Source: an uncultured Bacillaceae bacterium
Lineage (GTDB): Bacteria > Bacillota > Bacilli > Bacillales > Alkalibacillaceae
Length of the DNA stretch: 49,748 nucleotides
Assembly (NCBI GenBank): GCA_937983065.1
Contig: CALKAL010000022.1
Coordinates: forward strand, 1 to 49,748
Reading direction: 5' to 3'
Part shown: piece after piece, positions 1 to 8,084 of the stretch
How the letters are laid out: each line of letters opens with the position of its first letter
Numbering within the stretch: the first letter of the stretch is position 1
Made by a program: the position numbers and the translations under genes
Notes under the pieces: model-generated
What the model was told of the DNA's origin: nothing
What the model saw: only the letters and a program-made list of their open reading frames with translations
Databases searched by the model: none

Positions 1-818
1 AGCTCAAGAAGAATGACTTTAATTTCTTCTAACGTTTCATAATCCCTCGGGAGCGTCATATGATGGCCAATCGCTTTTTGTTTATCATGGGTTGTCGTTG
101 TGACAGGAGAGTAGTCAATCCCATTAGCAATCCGCCATAATACTTCGCCGTTAATTCCCCATCTTTTTTTCAAATAATGAATCGGATAGTTGGCTAAATC
201 CCCGATTGTTTGGATTCCCATTCGCTCTAAATGGTGTTCCATGCGACTGCCAACACCGAACATTTTTCCGATGGGGAGGGGCCACATTTTTTCCTTTAAA
301 TTGTTTTCATCTAAAAAAAGGATTCCCGATGGATGTTTTTTAGCGAAATTATCACAGGCGATTTTAGCTAAAATTTTGTTCGGGCCGATACCGACACGTG
401 CGTAAACACCAAGCTCTTCTAGGATTTCTTCTTGAACCTTTTTAGCAATATAATGCGCCTCACCAAACAAGCGAAGACTCCCTGATACGTCCATAAATTG
501 TTCGTCAATCGAAAACACTTCAACTAGATCAGTAAATCGTTCTAAAATTTGTGTAATTTGATAAGACAAATCAACATAAAGCTGCATATGGGGTCTGACG
601 ATGATCGCCTCTGGGCATTTTTTCTGTGCTTGCCAAAGTGCTTCGGCTGTTTTAACCCCATATGTTTTTGCAATCGGGCAGGCGGCTAAAACAATGCCAT
701 TTCGCCTTTTCGGATCTCCCGCAACGACGACGGGTTTATCTTTTAAGCGAGAATCCTTCGCTTTTTCTACTGACGCATAAAATGATTGCATATCGACTAA
801 AAAAATAACCTTTCCCAT
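1..818 (-). CDS. polY2: Y-family DNA polymerase (PolY2/YqjW type), partial
   Basis: Translesion DNA polymerase that copies past damaged bases. The ATG is the complement of 816-818, after an AAGGAAGGG ribosome site; the gene runs off the left edge, so only about 272 N-terminal residues are present and the C-terminal little-finger and clamp-binding parts are missing. Visible: DMQSFYASVE near residues 9-18 (metal ligand Asp9, Tyr14 at the steric-gate position), SIDEQFMD at 103-110 (Asp105/Glu106) and GIGPNKILAK. The protein resembles B. subtilis YqjW more than YqjH, judged from the DMQSFYASVE start and from its position beside yqkF. Its promoter carries two SOS boxes, which supports damage induction. 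Family assignment is firm; the choice of paralogue is inference. Confidence 0.92.
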   Translation of the reverse strand, partial: MGKVIFLVDMQSFYASVEKAKDSRLKDKPVVVAGDPKRRNGIVLAACPIAKTYGVKTAEALWQAQKKCPEAIIVRPHMQLYVDLSYQITQILERFTDLVEVFSIDEQFMDVSGSLRLFGEAHYIAKKVQEEILEELGVYARVGIGPNKILAKIACDNFAKKHPSGILFLDENNLKEKMWPLPIGKMFGVGSRMEHHLERMGIQTIGDLANYPIHYLKKRWGINGEVLWRIANGIDYSPVTTTTHDKQKAIGHHMTLPRDYETLEEIKVILLE

Positions 819-840
819 CTTGATACCCTTCCTTATTAGA

Positions 841-878
841 GAACTGATGTTCCTTTATTATACACGAACAGTAGTTCT
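841..878. promoter_or_regulatory. Two LexA (DinR) SOS boxes
   Basis: Box 1 at 841-852 is GAAC-TGAT-GTTC. Box 2 at 865-878 is CGAAC-AGTA-GTTCT. Both fit the Bacillus consensus CGAACNNNNGTTCG in the invariant GAAC/GTTC half-sites. Their centres are about 25 bases apart. They bracket the -10 element of the polymerase promoter. Confidence 0.82.
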
Positions 879-886
879 ATTATCAA
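857..886 (-). promoter_or_regulatory. Sigma-A promoter of the Y-family polymerase gene
   Basis: Read on the minus strand: -35 TTGATA (complement of 881-886), an 18-base spacer and -10 TATAAT (complement of 857-862), about 40 bases before the ATG. One SOS box lies inside the spacer and the other just downstream of the -10, so bound LexA would block RNA polymerase. Confidence 0.75.
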
Positions 887-901
887 TGGGAATTTAGCCC
901 A

Positions 902-944
902 AAAAAAAGAAGGCCTCCAACTCGAAAAAGTAGAGGACCTTCTT
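902..944 (-). terminator. Rho-independent terminator of the aldo/keto reductase gene
   Basis: On the minus strand an AAGAAGGTCCTC arm pairs imperfectly with GGAGGCCTTCTT and is followed by a run of eight T (the A-run at 901-908). It starts seven bases after the yqkF stop codon. Confidence 0.75.
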
Positions 945-950
945 AAATCG

Positions 951-1883
951 TTACCGGTGTTGGTCATAAATATTTTCTTTTGTTATCGTTTTAATTGTTT
1001 CATACGTTTCATTAGGAATGTTGGCGAGCTGCTCATAAGCTTTTAAATTTTCAATAAGCTGATTTTCATTGCTAGCTCCTAAAATTAAGCTTCCTACCGC
1101 ACGATGCTGTAACGTGTAGCCAATCGCTAATGCTTGTAATGATACACCGATTTCAGAGGCTAATTGCTCAAGATCAGTAATTAGTTTTTTCAGCTCATCG
1201 CCATCGTAATTTAAAAATCCTTTTTGCCCTTTTTTCTCCCATTGACTCTGCCCAAAATTAGTTAACATACCTTTTCCTAAAGCGCCACGAACGAGGACAC
1301 TCGCACCATCGTCGTGAATCATGTCTAAAAATTCCTCAGGCCGCCGATCAATCAGGCTGTATTGCATCATAATCGCAGTTAAATCAGACTGCTTTAAAAA
1401 TGTATGAATGACATTCGGGCGAATAGAAGATATCCCGTAATGGCGGATGAGCCCTTCTTGTTTAAGCTCTTCAAATAAGTCAATGACATCATCAATCGGA
1501 TCTTCTATCGTGCCACCGTGTAGCTGGTATAAATCAACATCATCTAGCCCAAGCCGAAGTAAACTGTTTTTAAACGCTTCTTTTAAATAACTTTTTGAAG
1601 CATCCCAATGCCAGCCTTCTTGACCCGGCTCAAAACGATTACCGCCTTTCGTCGCGATAAACACTTTGTCCCGTTTACCTTTAATCGCTTTTCCGACGAT
1701 TTTTTCATTCATGCCATAATCGTAAAGGTCCGCGGTATCTAAATAATTAATCCCATGACTGACGGCCAAATCAATAATAGAACGTGCCTTAGCTGCATCT
1801 GTTCCAAGACTCATACATCCGAGTCCAATTTCAGAAACATAAAAATCCGACTGACCTAATTGTCGCTTTTTCAAATGACTCAA
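951..1883 (-). CDS. yqkF: Aldo/keto reductase (YqkF family)
   Basis: NAD(P)H-dependent oxidoreductase of the aldo/keto reductase superfamily, 310 residues, soluble, physiological substrate unknown. The catalytic tetrad is visible: Asp49 and Tyr54 in DTADLY, Lys79 in IATKG and His122 in YQLHGG. The (beta/alpha)8 barrel appears complete and ends in the usual cofactor-binding stretch (LGASNENQL). The ATG follows AAAGGAG at good spacing. It is transcribed away from nudF and ends in its own terminator ahead of the polymerase promoter, so it is probably monocistronic. The name rests on family resemblance plus adjacency to nudF, as in B. subtilis. Confidence 0.88.
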   Translation of the reverse strand: MSHLKKRQLGQSDFYVSEIGLGCMSLGTDAAKARSIIDLAVSHGINYLDTADLYDYGMNEKIVGKAIKGKRDKVFIATKGGNRFEPGQEGWHWDASKSYLKEAFKNSLLRLGLDDVDLYQLHGGTIEDPIDDVIDLFEELKQEGLIRHYGISSIRPNVIHTFLKQSDLTAIMMQYSLIDRRPEEFLDMIHDDGASVLVRGALGKGMLTNFGQSQWEKKGQKGFLNYDGDELKKLITDLEQLASEIGVSLQALAIGYTLQHRAVGSLILGASNENQLIENLKAYEQLANIPNETYETIKTITKENIYDQHR

Positions 1884-2017
1884 CTCCTTTACTCTATTTT
1901 AAAATTAATTCCGGTTGAAAAACAAATATCTGTTAAAATTATGATTAAGTGAGGAGATAGAGTTTCTGCGAGATTCTTAAAAAATATGCGGAACTAACAA
2001 GAGGAGGAAGGAAGCGG

Positions 2018-2566
2018 ATGAAAAAATTTGAAGAAAAAACGATTCGTACGGAAAAAATATACGACGGGAAAATAATTAATCTAAAAGTAGATGATGTTGC
2101 CCTTCCTAATGGGAAAACATCGAAGCGAGAATTAATCGAACATCCTGGAGCAGTAGCAGTCATTGCTAAAACAGCTGACGATAAAATCATTATGGTGGAA
2201 CAATATCGAAAAGCGTTAGAAAAAAGTATTATCGAAATTCCAGCGGGAAAACTAGAGCAAGGGGAGGACCCTAAAATAACGGCAGCGAGGGAATTAGAAG
2301 AAGAAACATCGTATCGAGCAACAGACTTACAATTCGTTATTTCCTATTATACTTCGCCTGGATTTGCTAATGAAATCATTTATATATATGAAGCAAAAGG
2401 GATTGAAAAAATAGAAAATCCACTCAAGGGCGATGATGATGAATTTGTTGAATTAATCGAATTGTCGCTAGAAGAAGCAATGCAACTCATTAAAGAAGAA
2501 AAAATCCATGACGCCAAAACGATTCACGCCATTTATTATTTAATGTTAAAGGATAGACAACAATGA
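2018..2566 (+). CDS. nudF: ADP-ribose pyrophosphatase (Nudix hydrolase)
   Basis: Hydrolyses ADP-ribose to AMP and ribose 5-phosphate, clearing a reactive sugar nucleotide. 182 residues, normal for the family. The Nudix box runs from Gly77 through Glu83 to RELEEE at 91-96. The usual Gly near the end of the box is Ser98 here (EETSY rather than EETGY), a mild deviation; the metal-binding glutamates are intact. A strong GAGGAGGAAGG site precedes the ATG. The stop codon overlaps the start of the next gene (ATGA), so the two are translationally coupled. No convincing promoter was found in 1884-2017; the best pair, TTGAAA and TATGAT, is spaced 19 bases. Confidence 0.93.
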   Translation: MKKFEEKTIRTEKIYDGKIINLKVDDVALPNGKTSKRELIEHPGAVAVIAKTADDKIIMVEQYRKALEKSIIEIPAGKLEQGEDPKITAARELEEETSYRATDLQFVISYYTSPGFANEIIYIYEAKGIEKIENPLKGDDDEFVELIELSLEEAMQLIKEEKIHDAKTIHAIYYLMLKDRQQ

Positions 2567-3735
2567 ATTTAAAAACTTTTTATGCGGATTTTCACATTCA
2601 CATTGGTCGGACATTATCTAATCGTCCTGTTAAAATTACTGCCTCTAATGATTTAACGATTCAACACATTTTTCCCTTCGTCGAGAAGAAAAAAGGAATT
2701 GATTTAATCGGGATTATTGATGCCCACGTTCCTGAAGTTTTAGTTGAACTTGAACTAGGGATTCAAAAAGGAAATCTGTATGAAGAAGTCGATGGAGGCA
2801 TTTCAAACGGAAAAGTAACTGTCCTACTCGGGTCGGAAATTGAAATTTACGATCAAAATTGTTCAGGGCCAATTCATGTACTATGCTTTTTTCCAACATT
2901 AAATCGGATGAAGCAGTTTTCTAACTGGTACGATGCCTATGTGAAAAATCCGACGTTAAGCTCACAGCGGATTTATATCGATGCGAAAACGTTACAACAA
3001 CAAGTTAAACAATTAGACGGTTTATTTATTCCAGCACACGTCTTTACCCCGTTTAAAAGCATGTACGGTAAAGGTGTTAAAAATAGCTTAACAGAAGTGT
3101 TTGATCCTTCTCTAATCGATGCCGTTGAGCTAGGTTTAAGCTCAGATACATCGATGGCAGAAACAATTTCTGAATTAGAGGCTTATCCATTTTTAACGAA
3201 TTCAGATGCCCACTCTTTAGAGAAAATTGGTAGAGAATATCAAGCATTAAAGTTAGCTCAACCGACATTTTTAGAATTTCGTAAAGCTTTGAAAAATGAA
3301 GCTGGTCGAAAAATCGAAGCGAATTATGGAATGAATCCGAAGCTCGGAAAATATTACGAAACTATCTGTAAAAAATGCCATAAACCAACGATTAAACATC
3401 AAACGACTTGTTCAAATTGTGGTTCGAGTCAATTAATTAAAGGGGTAAGTGAACGAATCGAACAATTGAGTGATCAAGGAGGGAAGAAGAAACGGAAAAG
3501 GCCTCCTTATATTCACCAAGTGCCTTTAGAATATGTCCCTGGACTAGGTCCGAAAACATTGCAAAAATTAAGGGTAGCATTGAAAAACGATATGTATATT
3601 ATTCACGAAGCGACCTTTGAAGAAATAAAAAAAGTGAGTCAAGAAAAAATTGCTCATTACATTCTTCAGTTGCGCCACGGTAAGCTTTCTATTCATCCTG
3701 GTGGCGGTGGTGTATACGGAAAAGTAAAGACTTAA
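2563..3735 (+). CDS. yqxK: Endonuclease Q-like PHP-domain protein (YqxK)
   Basis: 390 residues. The N-terminus has the PHP metal-binding signature FHIH (His11, His13). A four-cysteine zinc site sits at Cys269, Cys272, Cys283 and Cys286. A helix-hairpin-helix DNA-binding motif (VPGLGPKTLQ) starts near residue 325. This architecture matches the endonuclease Q family, which cuts 5' of deaminated bases such as uracil and hypoxanthine; activity has been reported for a Bacillus homologue. Its coupling to nudF by a 4-base overlap fits a sanitation or repair role. A basic GKKKRKRP stretch joins the zinc site to the C-terminal motif. Enzyme activity here is inferred from family, not proven. Confidence 0.85.
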   Translation: MNLKTFYADFHIHIGRTLSNRPVKITASNDLTIQHIFPFVEKKKGIDLIGIIDAHVPEVLVELELGIQKGNLYEEVDGGISNGKVTVLLGSEIEIYDQNCSGPIHVLCFFPTLNRMKQFSNWYDAYVKNPTLSSQRIYIDAKTLQQQVKQLDGLFIPAHVFTPFKSMYGKGVKNSLTEVFDPSLIDAVELGLSSDTSMAETISELEAYPFLTNSDAHSLEKIGREYQALKLAQPTFLEFRKALKNEAGRKIEANYGMNPKLGKYYETICKKCHKPTIKHQTTCSNCGSSQLIKGVSERIEQLSDQGGKKKRKRPPYIHQVPLEYVPGLGPKTLQKLRVALKNDMYIIHEATFEEIKKVSQEKIAHYILQLRHGKLSIHPGGGGVYGKVKT

Positions 3736-3745
3736 TCTCGTTTAG

Positions 3746-3774
3746 TTCTATCCCCATTTCTACTGTCATAGAAT
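3746..3774 (+). promoter_or_regulatory. Possible sigma-E promoter of spoIIM
   Basis: CATAGAAT at 3767-3774 matches 7 of 8 bases of the sigma-E -10 CATACANT. The -35 region, TTCTATC near 3746-3752, is a poor match. Support comes mainly from the known mother-cell expression of spoIIM in B. subtilis. Confidence 0.35.
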
Positions 3775-3813
3775 TTTAATAGAAATCGCGTAGAAGTGAA
3801 TGGAGGAACATAG

Positions 3814-4443
3814 ATGAAACGTTGGTTAAGGGGATCAGCCTATACTTTAGAGCCGTATTTAAGTTTATACATTTTTTTATTCGTTTTATTTGTTATCGGA
3901 GTAATATTTGGAGCCATTATGGTTGGAAGCTTAAGTTTTATTCAAAAGCAAGATTTACTATTTTTTGTTCAACAATATTTTTTCACCTTTACAGAGCAAT
4001 CCCACAGTCTTTCCTTTAGAGATATTTTCTCAACCTTTTGGACGCATGGAAAATATGTCACGTTTATCTTTTTGTTCGGATTATCCGTTATCGGGCTTCC
4101 TATCGTTTGGTTTTTACTATTTGCCAAAGGGGTCGTTATCGGGTTTACGGTCGGATTTTTAGTTAATCAACTAACATGGGAAGGCTTCTTATTATCAATC
4201 GGTTCAATTGCACCGCAAAACTTATTTATTATTCCCGCATATTTACTCGTCGTTGCGAGCAGTATGATCTTCTCAATGCATATTATTAAGATGTTAATGA
4301 CAAGATCGCGTCACCAATATACGTTTGCTCAAGCTTCATCTTTATATTTTAAAAGCTTTATGATCGTTTTATCAATCGTATTTGTCGGTTCAATTATCGA
4401 GTCTGTCTTCTCAAGTCAAATGATGCAATTTATATTAAATTGA
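3814..4443 (+). CDS. spoIIM: Stage II sporulation protein M
   Basis: Integral membrane protein of the DMP (SpoIID-SpoIIM-SpoIIP) machine, which drives septal peptidoglycan thinning and engulfment of the forespore. 209 residues, about the usual size, with roughly five hydrophobic segments (near residues 18-42, 85-110, 112-130, 145-165 and 185-205) and a short basic N-terminus. The ATG is preceded by GGAGG. It sits just upstream of fur, as in B. subtilis. No clear terminator follows; the downstream 100 bases are taken up by fur control elements. Confidence 0.93.
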   Translation: MKRWLRGSAYTLEPYLSLYIFLFVLFVIGVIFGAIMVGSLSFIQKQDLLFFVQQYFFTFTEQSHSLSFRDIFSTFWTHGKYVTFIFLFGLSVIGLPIVWFLLFAKGVVIGFTVGFLVNQLTWEGFLLSIGSIAPQNLFIIPAYLLVVASSMIFSMHIIKMLMTRSRHQYTFAQASSLYFKSFMIVLSIVFVGSIIESVFSSQMMQFILN

Positions 4444-4451
4444 TTATTAGA

Positions 4452-4483
4452 TAATAATGATTATATTTCATAATTTATAATCA
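4452..4483. promoter_or_regulatory. Fur/PerR-like box and inverted repeat upstream of fur
   Basis: TAATAAT-G-ATTATAT at 4452-4466 matches 12 of 14 defined bases of the PerR consensus TTATAATNATTATAA. In addition TGATTATA (4458-4465) and TATAATCA (4476-4483) form perfect 8-base inverted arms 10 bases apart. The second arm overlaps the better operator at 4475-4489, so the region may hold two adjacent Fur-family sites. Confidence 0.5.
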
Positions 4484-4489
4484 TTTTAA
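4475..4489. promoter_or_regulatory. PerR-type operator of fur
   Basis: TTATAATCATTTTAA differs at one position from the PerR box TTATAATNATTATAA. It lies directly upstream of the -35 hexamer of the fur promoter. PerR control of fur is known in B. subtilis, so the same arrangement is likely here; binding is inferred. Confidence 0.65.
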
Positions 4490-4490
4490 T

Positions 4491-4519
4491 TTGACACTCA
4501 TTCCACCCTTGCATATAAT
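4491..4519 (+). promoter_or_regulatory. Consensus sigma-A promoter of fur
   Basis: TTGACA at 4491-4496, a 17-base spacer and TATAAT at 4514-4519: a perfect match to the vegetative consensus. It lies about 26 bases ahead of the GTG start. A promoter this strong is usually held in check by an operator, consistent with the adjacent PerR-like boxes. Confidence 0.9.
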
Positions 4520-4545
4520 TTATTTATGGAGAGAGGGGAATGACC

Positions 4546-4989
4546 GTGGAGAACCGAATCGAGAGTATCAAAAAAGAACTTCAAAAACAAAGCTATAAGC
4601 TAACTCCACAACGCGAGGCGACAGTTCGTGTCCTGTTAGAGCATGAGGAGGACCATTTAAGTGCTGAAGATGTGTACCTTCTAGTAAAAGATAAAGCACC
4701 TGAAATAGGATTAGCAACCGTTTATCGAACGTTAGAATTGCTCGTTGAATTAAAAGTCGTTGACAAAATTAATTTCGGTGATGGCGTTTCCCGGTTTGAT
4801 TTACGAAAAGAAGGGGCTGAACACTCGCATCACCATTTAGTTTGTGTCGAATGTGGTTCAGTGACAGAAATCGTAGAGGATTTATTAGAGGATGTTGAAA
4901 AAATCGTTGAACATAGGTGGAAATTTAAAGTGCAGGATCATCGATTAACGTTTCACGGAATTTGTGAACAATGTCAATCGAATGATTAG
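4546..4989 (+). CDS. fur: Ferric uptake regulator Fur
   Basis: Iron-responsive repressor of siderophore and iron-uptake genes. The start is taken as GTG at 4546, giving MENRI as in B. subtilis Fur, because GAGAGGGG is 7-8 bases upstream; the ATG at 4540 would lie on the ribosome site. 147 residues. The N-terminal winged helix includes KLTPQREATVRVL and the recognition segment GLATVYRTLELL. The dimerisation domain has the HSHHHLVC metal cluster, the first CxxC (CVEC) and the C-terminal pair in CEQC for structural zinc. Expression is probably from the perfect sigma-A promoter under PerR-like control. A terminator follows. The small gene yqzK that lies after fur in B. subtilis is absent. Confidence 0.97.
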   Translation: MENRIESIKKELQKQSYKLTPQREATVRVLLEHEEDHLSAEDVYLLVKDKAPEIGLATVYRTLELLVELKVVDKINFGDGVSRFDLRKEGAEHSHHHLVCVECGSVTEIVEDLLEDVEKIVEHRWKFKVQDHRLTFHGICEQCQSND

Positions 4990-5003
4990 CTTTAATAGAT
5001 GAA

Positions 5004-5038
5004 GACCTTTTTCTCATTTGGAAAAAGGTCATTTTTTA
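5004..5038 (+). terminator. Rho-independent terminator after fur
   Basis: GACCTTTTTC (5004-5013) pairs perfectly with GAAAAAGGTC (5021-5030) and is followed by ATTTTTTATTT. It separates fur from xerD. Confidence 0.85.
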
Positions 5039-5095
5039 TTTATACTGACATTAAGGGAGTTATTCATTGGTTATATAAGTGAAGGGATGGAGAAG

Positions 5096-5983
5096 ATGAA
5101 AGATGCAGTTGGGGATTTTTTTCATTATTTAACGATTGAGAAGGCGTTAAGTGAAAATACGATCATGTCTTATAAACGAGATTTAAACCAGTACATCAGT
5201 TTTTTAACAGATATGTATTCGATTCAAAACGTTGAGAAAATTGAACGGCACCACGTTAGAAGCTTTTTGCAAAAATTAAATGAAGATGGAAAGTCATCAG
5301 CGAGCATAGCGCGAATGCTTTCAACAATTAGAGCCTTTCATCATTTCATTATGCGGGAATATCATGTGAAGCATGATGCAACATTACATATCGAATCACC
5401 TAAACAAGAACGCAAATTACCAAAAGTGCTATCGAATAAAGAAGTAGAAGAGCTTTTAAACCTTCGTGGAGACGATTCTTTAACGATTAGAAATAAAGCA
5501 ATGCTTGAAACATTGTATGCAACTGGCTTACGAATTTCTGAATTACTTTCTTTAAAAATGAATGATTTACATTTGTTAATGGGTTTTGTCCGAATTATCG
5601 GTAAAGGTGATAAAGAAAGAATTGTCCCTTTAGGTCGGCATGCTCAAAAAGCGATTGAAGATTATGTGGAAAGAGCGCGACCTGAGTTGCAAAAGCTAGA
5701 TCAAACGGAGGCACTTTTTGTAAATCATCGCGGTAAACCGATGACACGCCAAGGCTTTTGGAAAGTGTTACGAAAAATTGCCCTTGAAAAAAATATTAAA
5801 AAGGAATTAACCCCACATACGTTAAGACATTCCTTTGCCACACACTTACTAGAAAACGGGGCTGATTTACGAGCCGTTCAAGAAATGCTCGGTCATGCCG
5901 ATATTTCAACAACACAAATTTATACCCATGTATCTAAAACACGGATGAAAGAAATCTATGAAAATTATCATCCTAGAGCATGA
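5096..5983 (+). CDS. xerD: Tyrosine recombinase XerD
   Basis: Site-specific recombinase that acts with XerC/CodV at dif to resolve chromosome dimers. ATG at 5096 is preferred (AAGGG 9 bases upstream); it gives 295 residues, the family length, and upstream in-frame starts lack ribosome sites. An N-terminal SAM-like core-binding domain (about 1-90) precedes the catalytic domain. All catalytic residues are present: Arg146 (TGLRISEL), Lys170 (GKGDKERIVPL), His241 and Arg244 (HTLRHSFATHL), His267 (LGHADI) and the nucleophile Tyr276 (IYTHV). Position between fur and deoB is conserved in bacilli. Confidence 0.96.
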   Translation: MKDAVGDFFHYLTIEKALSENTIMSYKRDLNQYISFLTDMYSIQNVEKIERHHVRSFLQKLNEDGKSSASIARMLSTIRAFHHFIMREYHVKHDATLHIESPKQERKLPKVLSNKEVEELLNLRGDDSLTIRNKAMLETLYATGLRISELLSLKMNDLHLLMGFVRIIGKGDKERIVPLGRHAQKAIEDYVERARPELQKLDQTEALFVNHRGKPMTRQGFWKVLRKIALEKNIKKELTPHTLRHSFATHLLENGADLRAVQEMLGHADISTTQIYTHVSKTRMKEIYENYHPRA

Positions 5984-6031
5984 TATATGTTATATTGAAA
6001 TTCGTTCTATTTTAGTCTGGAGGTTATTATA

Positions 6032-7210
6032 ATGTCATCATTTAAACGCGTTTTTTTAATCGTATTAGATTCAGTCGGGATAGGAGAAGCTCCCGATGCA
6101 AAAGATTATGACGATGAAGGAGCAGACACTCTCGGGCATATTGCTGAACATTTGAATGGGCTGAATATGCCAAATATGAGAATGCTCGGCTTAGGAAATA
6201 TTAAAGAAATGAAAGGAATTGAAAAAAGTAAGAATCCATTAGCACACTATACGAAAATGCAAGAAGCTTCCGTTGGTAAAGATACGATGACGGGGCATTG
6301 GGAATTGATGGGACTGCATATTAATCAGCCATTTCGTACTTTTCCAAATGGATTTCCGAATCAATTAATTGAACAAATTGAACATAAAACGAACCGAAAA
6401 GTCATAGGAAATAAAACAGCTTCTGGGACACAAATTATTGAGGAGCTTGGACCAACCCATATGGAAACAGGGGCAATCATCGTTTATACATCGGCAGATT
6501 CAGTTTTACAAATCGCTGCCCATGAAGAAGTCGTTCCTTTAGATGAGCTTTATTCCATTTGTGAATATGCACGAGAAATAACGAAAGAAGATCCATATAT
6601 GATTGGAAGAATTATTGCGCGTCCCTTTATCGGTGAGCCAGGTGCCTTTGTACGAACTGCCAACCGACATGATTATGCGTTAAAGCCGTTTGGTCGAACC
6701 GTTATGAATGAATTAAAAGATGCAAACTATGATGTGTTAGCTTTAGGGAAAATTTCAGATATTTACGATGGTGAAGGGATTACTAAATCGATTCGTACCG
6801 TTGATAATTCGGACGGAATGGACAAATTAGTGCAATCGATGGATGAACAATTTCACGGGCTTAATTTTTTAAATTTAGTCGATTTTGATGCGAAATATGG
6901 CCATCGACGTGACCCTCAAGGCTATGGTGAGGCATTAGAAGATTTCGACCGAAGACTTCCAGAAGTGCTTAATAAATTAAAAGATGATGATTTATTAATT
7001 ATTACAGCTGATCACGGCAATGATCCAGTACACCATGGCACAGACCATACGCGAGAATACGTGCCACTTCTCGTTCACCATAAAGGGATTACAGAAGGAA
7101 AACAACTGCCGGTTCGAAAAACATTTGCTGATGTTGGTGCAACGATCGCTCATAATTTTAAGATTAAAATGCCAAAACATGGTGAAAGCTTTCTCGATTT
7201 AATTAAGTAA
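6032..7210 (+). CDS. deoB: Phosphopentomutase
   Basis: Interconverts (deoxy)ribose 1-phosphate and 5-phosphate, feeding nucleoside sugars into central metabolism. 392 residues, alkaline phosphatase superfamily. Metal ligands are seen in the N-terminal DSVGIGEAPDA (Asp13) and in ITADHGNDP near the C-terminus. The phosphorylated threonine is expected at Thr86 in KDTMTGHWE. A TGGAGG site precedes the ATG. punA follows 14 bases later, forming a salvage operon (deoB-punA-pdp) in which PunA and Pdp produce the sugar 1-phosphates that DeoB uses. Confidence 0.97.
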   Translation: MSSFKRVFLIVLDSVGIGEAPDAKDYDDEGADTLGHIAEHLNGLNMPNMRMLGLGNIKEMKGIEKSKNPLAHYTKMQEASVGKDTMTGHWELMGLHINQPFRTFPNGFPNQLIEQIEHKTNRKVIGNKTASGTQIIEELGPTHMETGAIIVYTSADSVLQIAAHEEVVPLDELYSICEYAREITKEDPYMIGRIIARPFIGEPGAFVRTANRHDYALKPFGRTVMNELKDANYDVLALGKISDIYDGEGITKSIRTVDNSDGMDKLVQSMDEQFHGLNFLNLVDFDAKYGHRRDPQGYGEALEDFDRRLPEVLNKLKDDDLLIITADHGNDPVHHGTDHTREYVPLLVHHKGITEGKQLPVRKTFADVGATIAHNFKIKMPKHGESFLDLIK

Positions 7211-7224
7211 AGGAGACGGTTTAA

Positions 7225-8037
7225 TTGCTTAATGACGTAAAAAGTGCAGCAAAATATATTTTAAGTAAAACAGAGGCGAAAGTGGAAATCGGTCTCGTCC
7301 TAGGCTCGGGCTTAGGTGTATTAGCTGATGAAATAGAAGAGGCGACTATTATACCGTATGAAGAGATTCCCCACTTTCCAAGGTCGACAGTCGAGGGCCA
7401 TAAAGGTCAGCTCGTTATCGGAGATTTAAATGGGAAAAAAGTAATCGCTATGCAAGGTCGTTTTCATTACTATGAGGGTTACCCACTACAAGAGGTGACT
7501 TTTCCGATTAGGGTGATGAAGGAATTAGGTGTTGAACATTTGATCGTTACAAATGCTGCTGGTGGATTGAATGAATCGTTTCAAGCTGGCGACTTAATGG
7601 TTATAACTGATCATATAAACTTGTTTGGTCATAATCCACTTATCGGTGAAAATGTCGCTGAATGGGGTGAAAGATTTCCTGATATGTCAAATGCATATCA
7701 TAAAGAGCTCATTCATCTCGTGAAAAATAGTGCAAAACAGCTAAACATCCCTATTAAAGAAGGGGTATATGTCGGAGTGACAGGACCTTCCTATGAAACA
7801 CCGAGTGAAGTGAAAATGCTCCGTCATATCGGGGGCGATGCTGTCGGAATGTCTACCGTACCAGAAGTGATCGTAGCAAATCATGCCCGTATGAAAGTCA
7901 TTGGAATTTCATGCATCTCTAACATGGCTGCTGGAATTTTGGATGAACCTTTAAGTCATGATGACGTTATTAAACAGACGGAGAAAGTAAAAAAAGATTT
8001 TGTGACATTAGTTAAACATGTCGTCATATCGATTTAG
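7225..8037 (+). CDS. punA: Purine-nucleoside phosphorylase
   Basis: Phosphorolysis of guanosine/inosine-type nucleosides to base plus (deoxy)ribose 1-phosphate; the trimeric PNP family, PupG in B. subtilis. 270 residues. Starts with TTG at 7225 behind AAAGGAG. Motifs: GSGLGVLAD, GHKGQLV (phosphate binding), MQGRFHYYEGY, TNAAGGLN and the SNMAAGI segment near the C-terminus. Part of the deoB-punA-pdp cluster. Confidence 0.95.
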   Translation: MLNDVKSAAKYILSKTEAKVEIGLVLGSGLGVLADEIEEATIIPYEEIPHFPRSTVEGHKGQLVIGDLNGKKVIAMQGRFHYYEGYPLQEVTFPIRVMKELGVEHLIVTNAAGGLNESFQAGDLMVITDHINLFGHNPLIGENVAEWGERFPDMSNAYHKELIHLVKNSAKQLNIPIKEGVYVGVTGPSYETPSEVKMLRHIGGDAVGMSTVPEVIVANHARMKVIGISCISNMAAGILDEPLSHDDVIKQTEKVKKDFVTLVKHVVISI

Positions 8038-8084
8038 TCATAAAATTTTTTTGATATAGTTGATTGCCGATAGGGGGTATGTAA

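Noticed and set aside
190..405. A 71-codon plus-strand frame inside the polymerase gene
   Set aside because: It is antisense to a well-conserved Y-family polymerase and its translation shows no family resemblance.
5018..5095. N-terminal extension of XerD
   Set aside because: The frame is open upstream, but it starts inside the fur terminator and has no ribosome site; ATG 5096 gives the family length.
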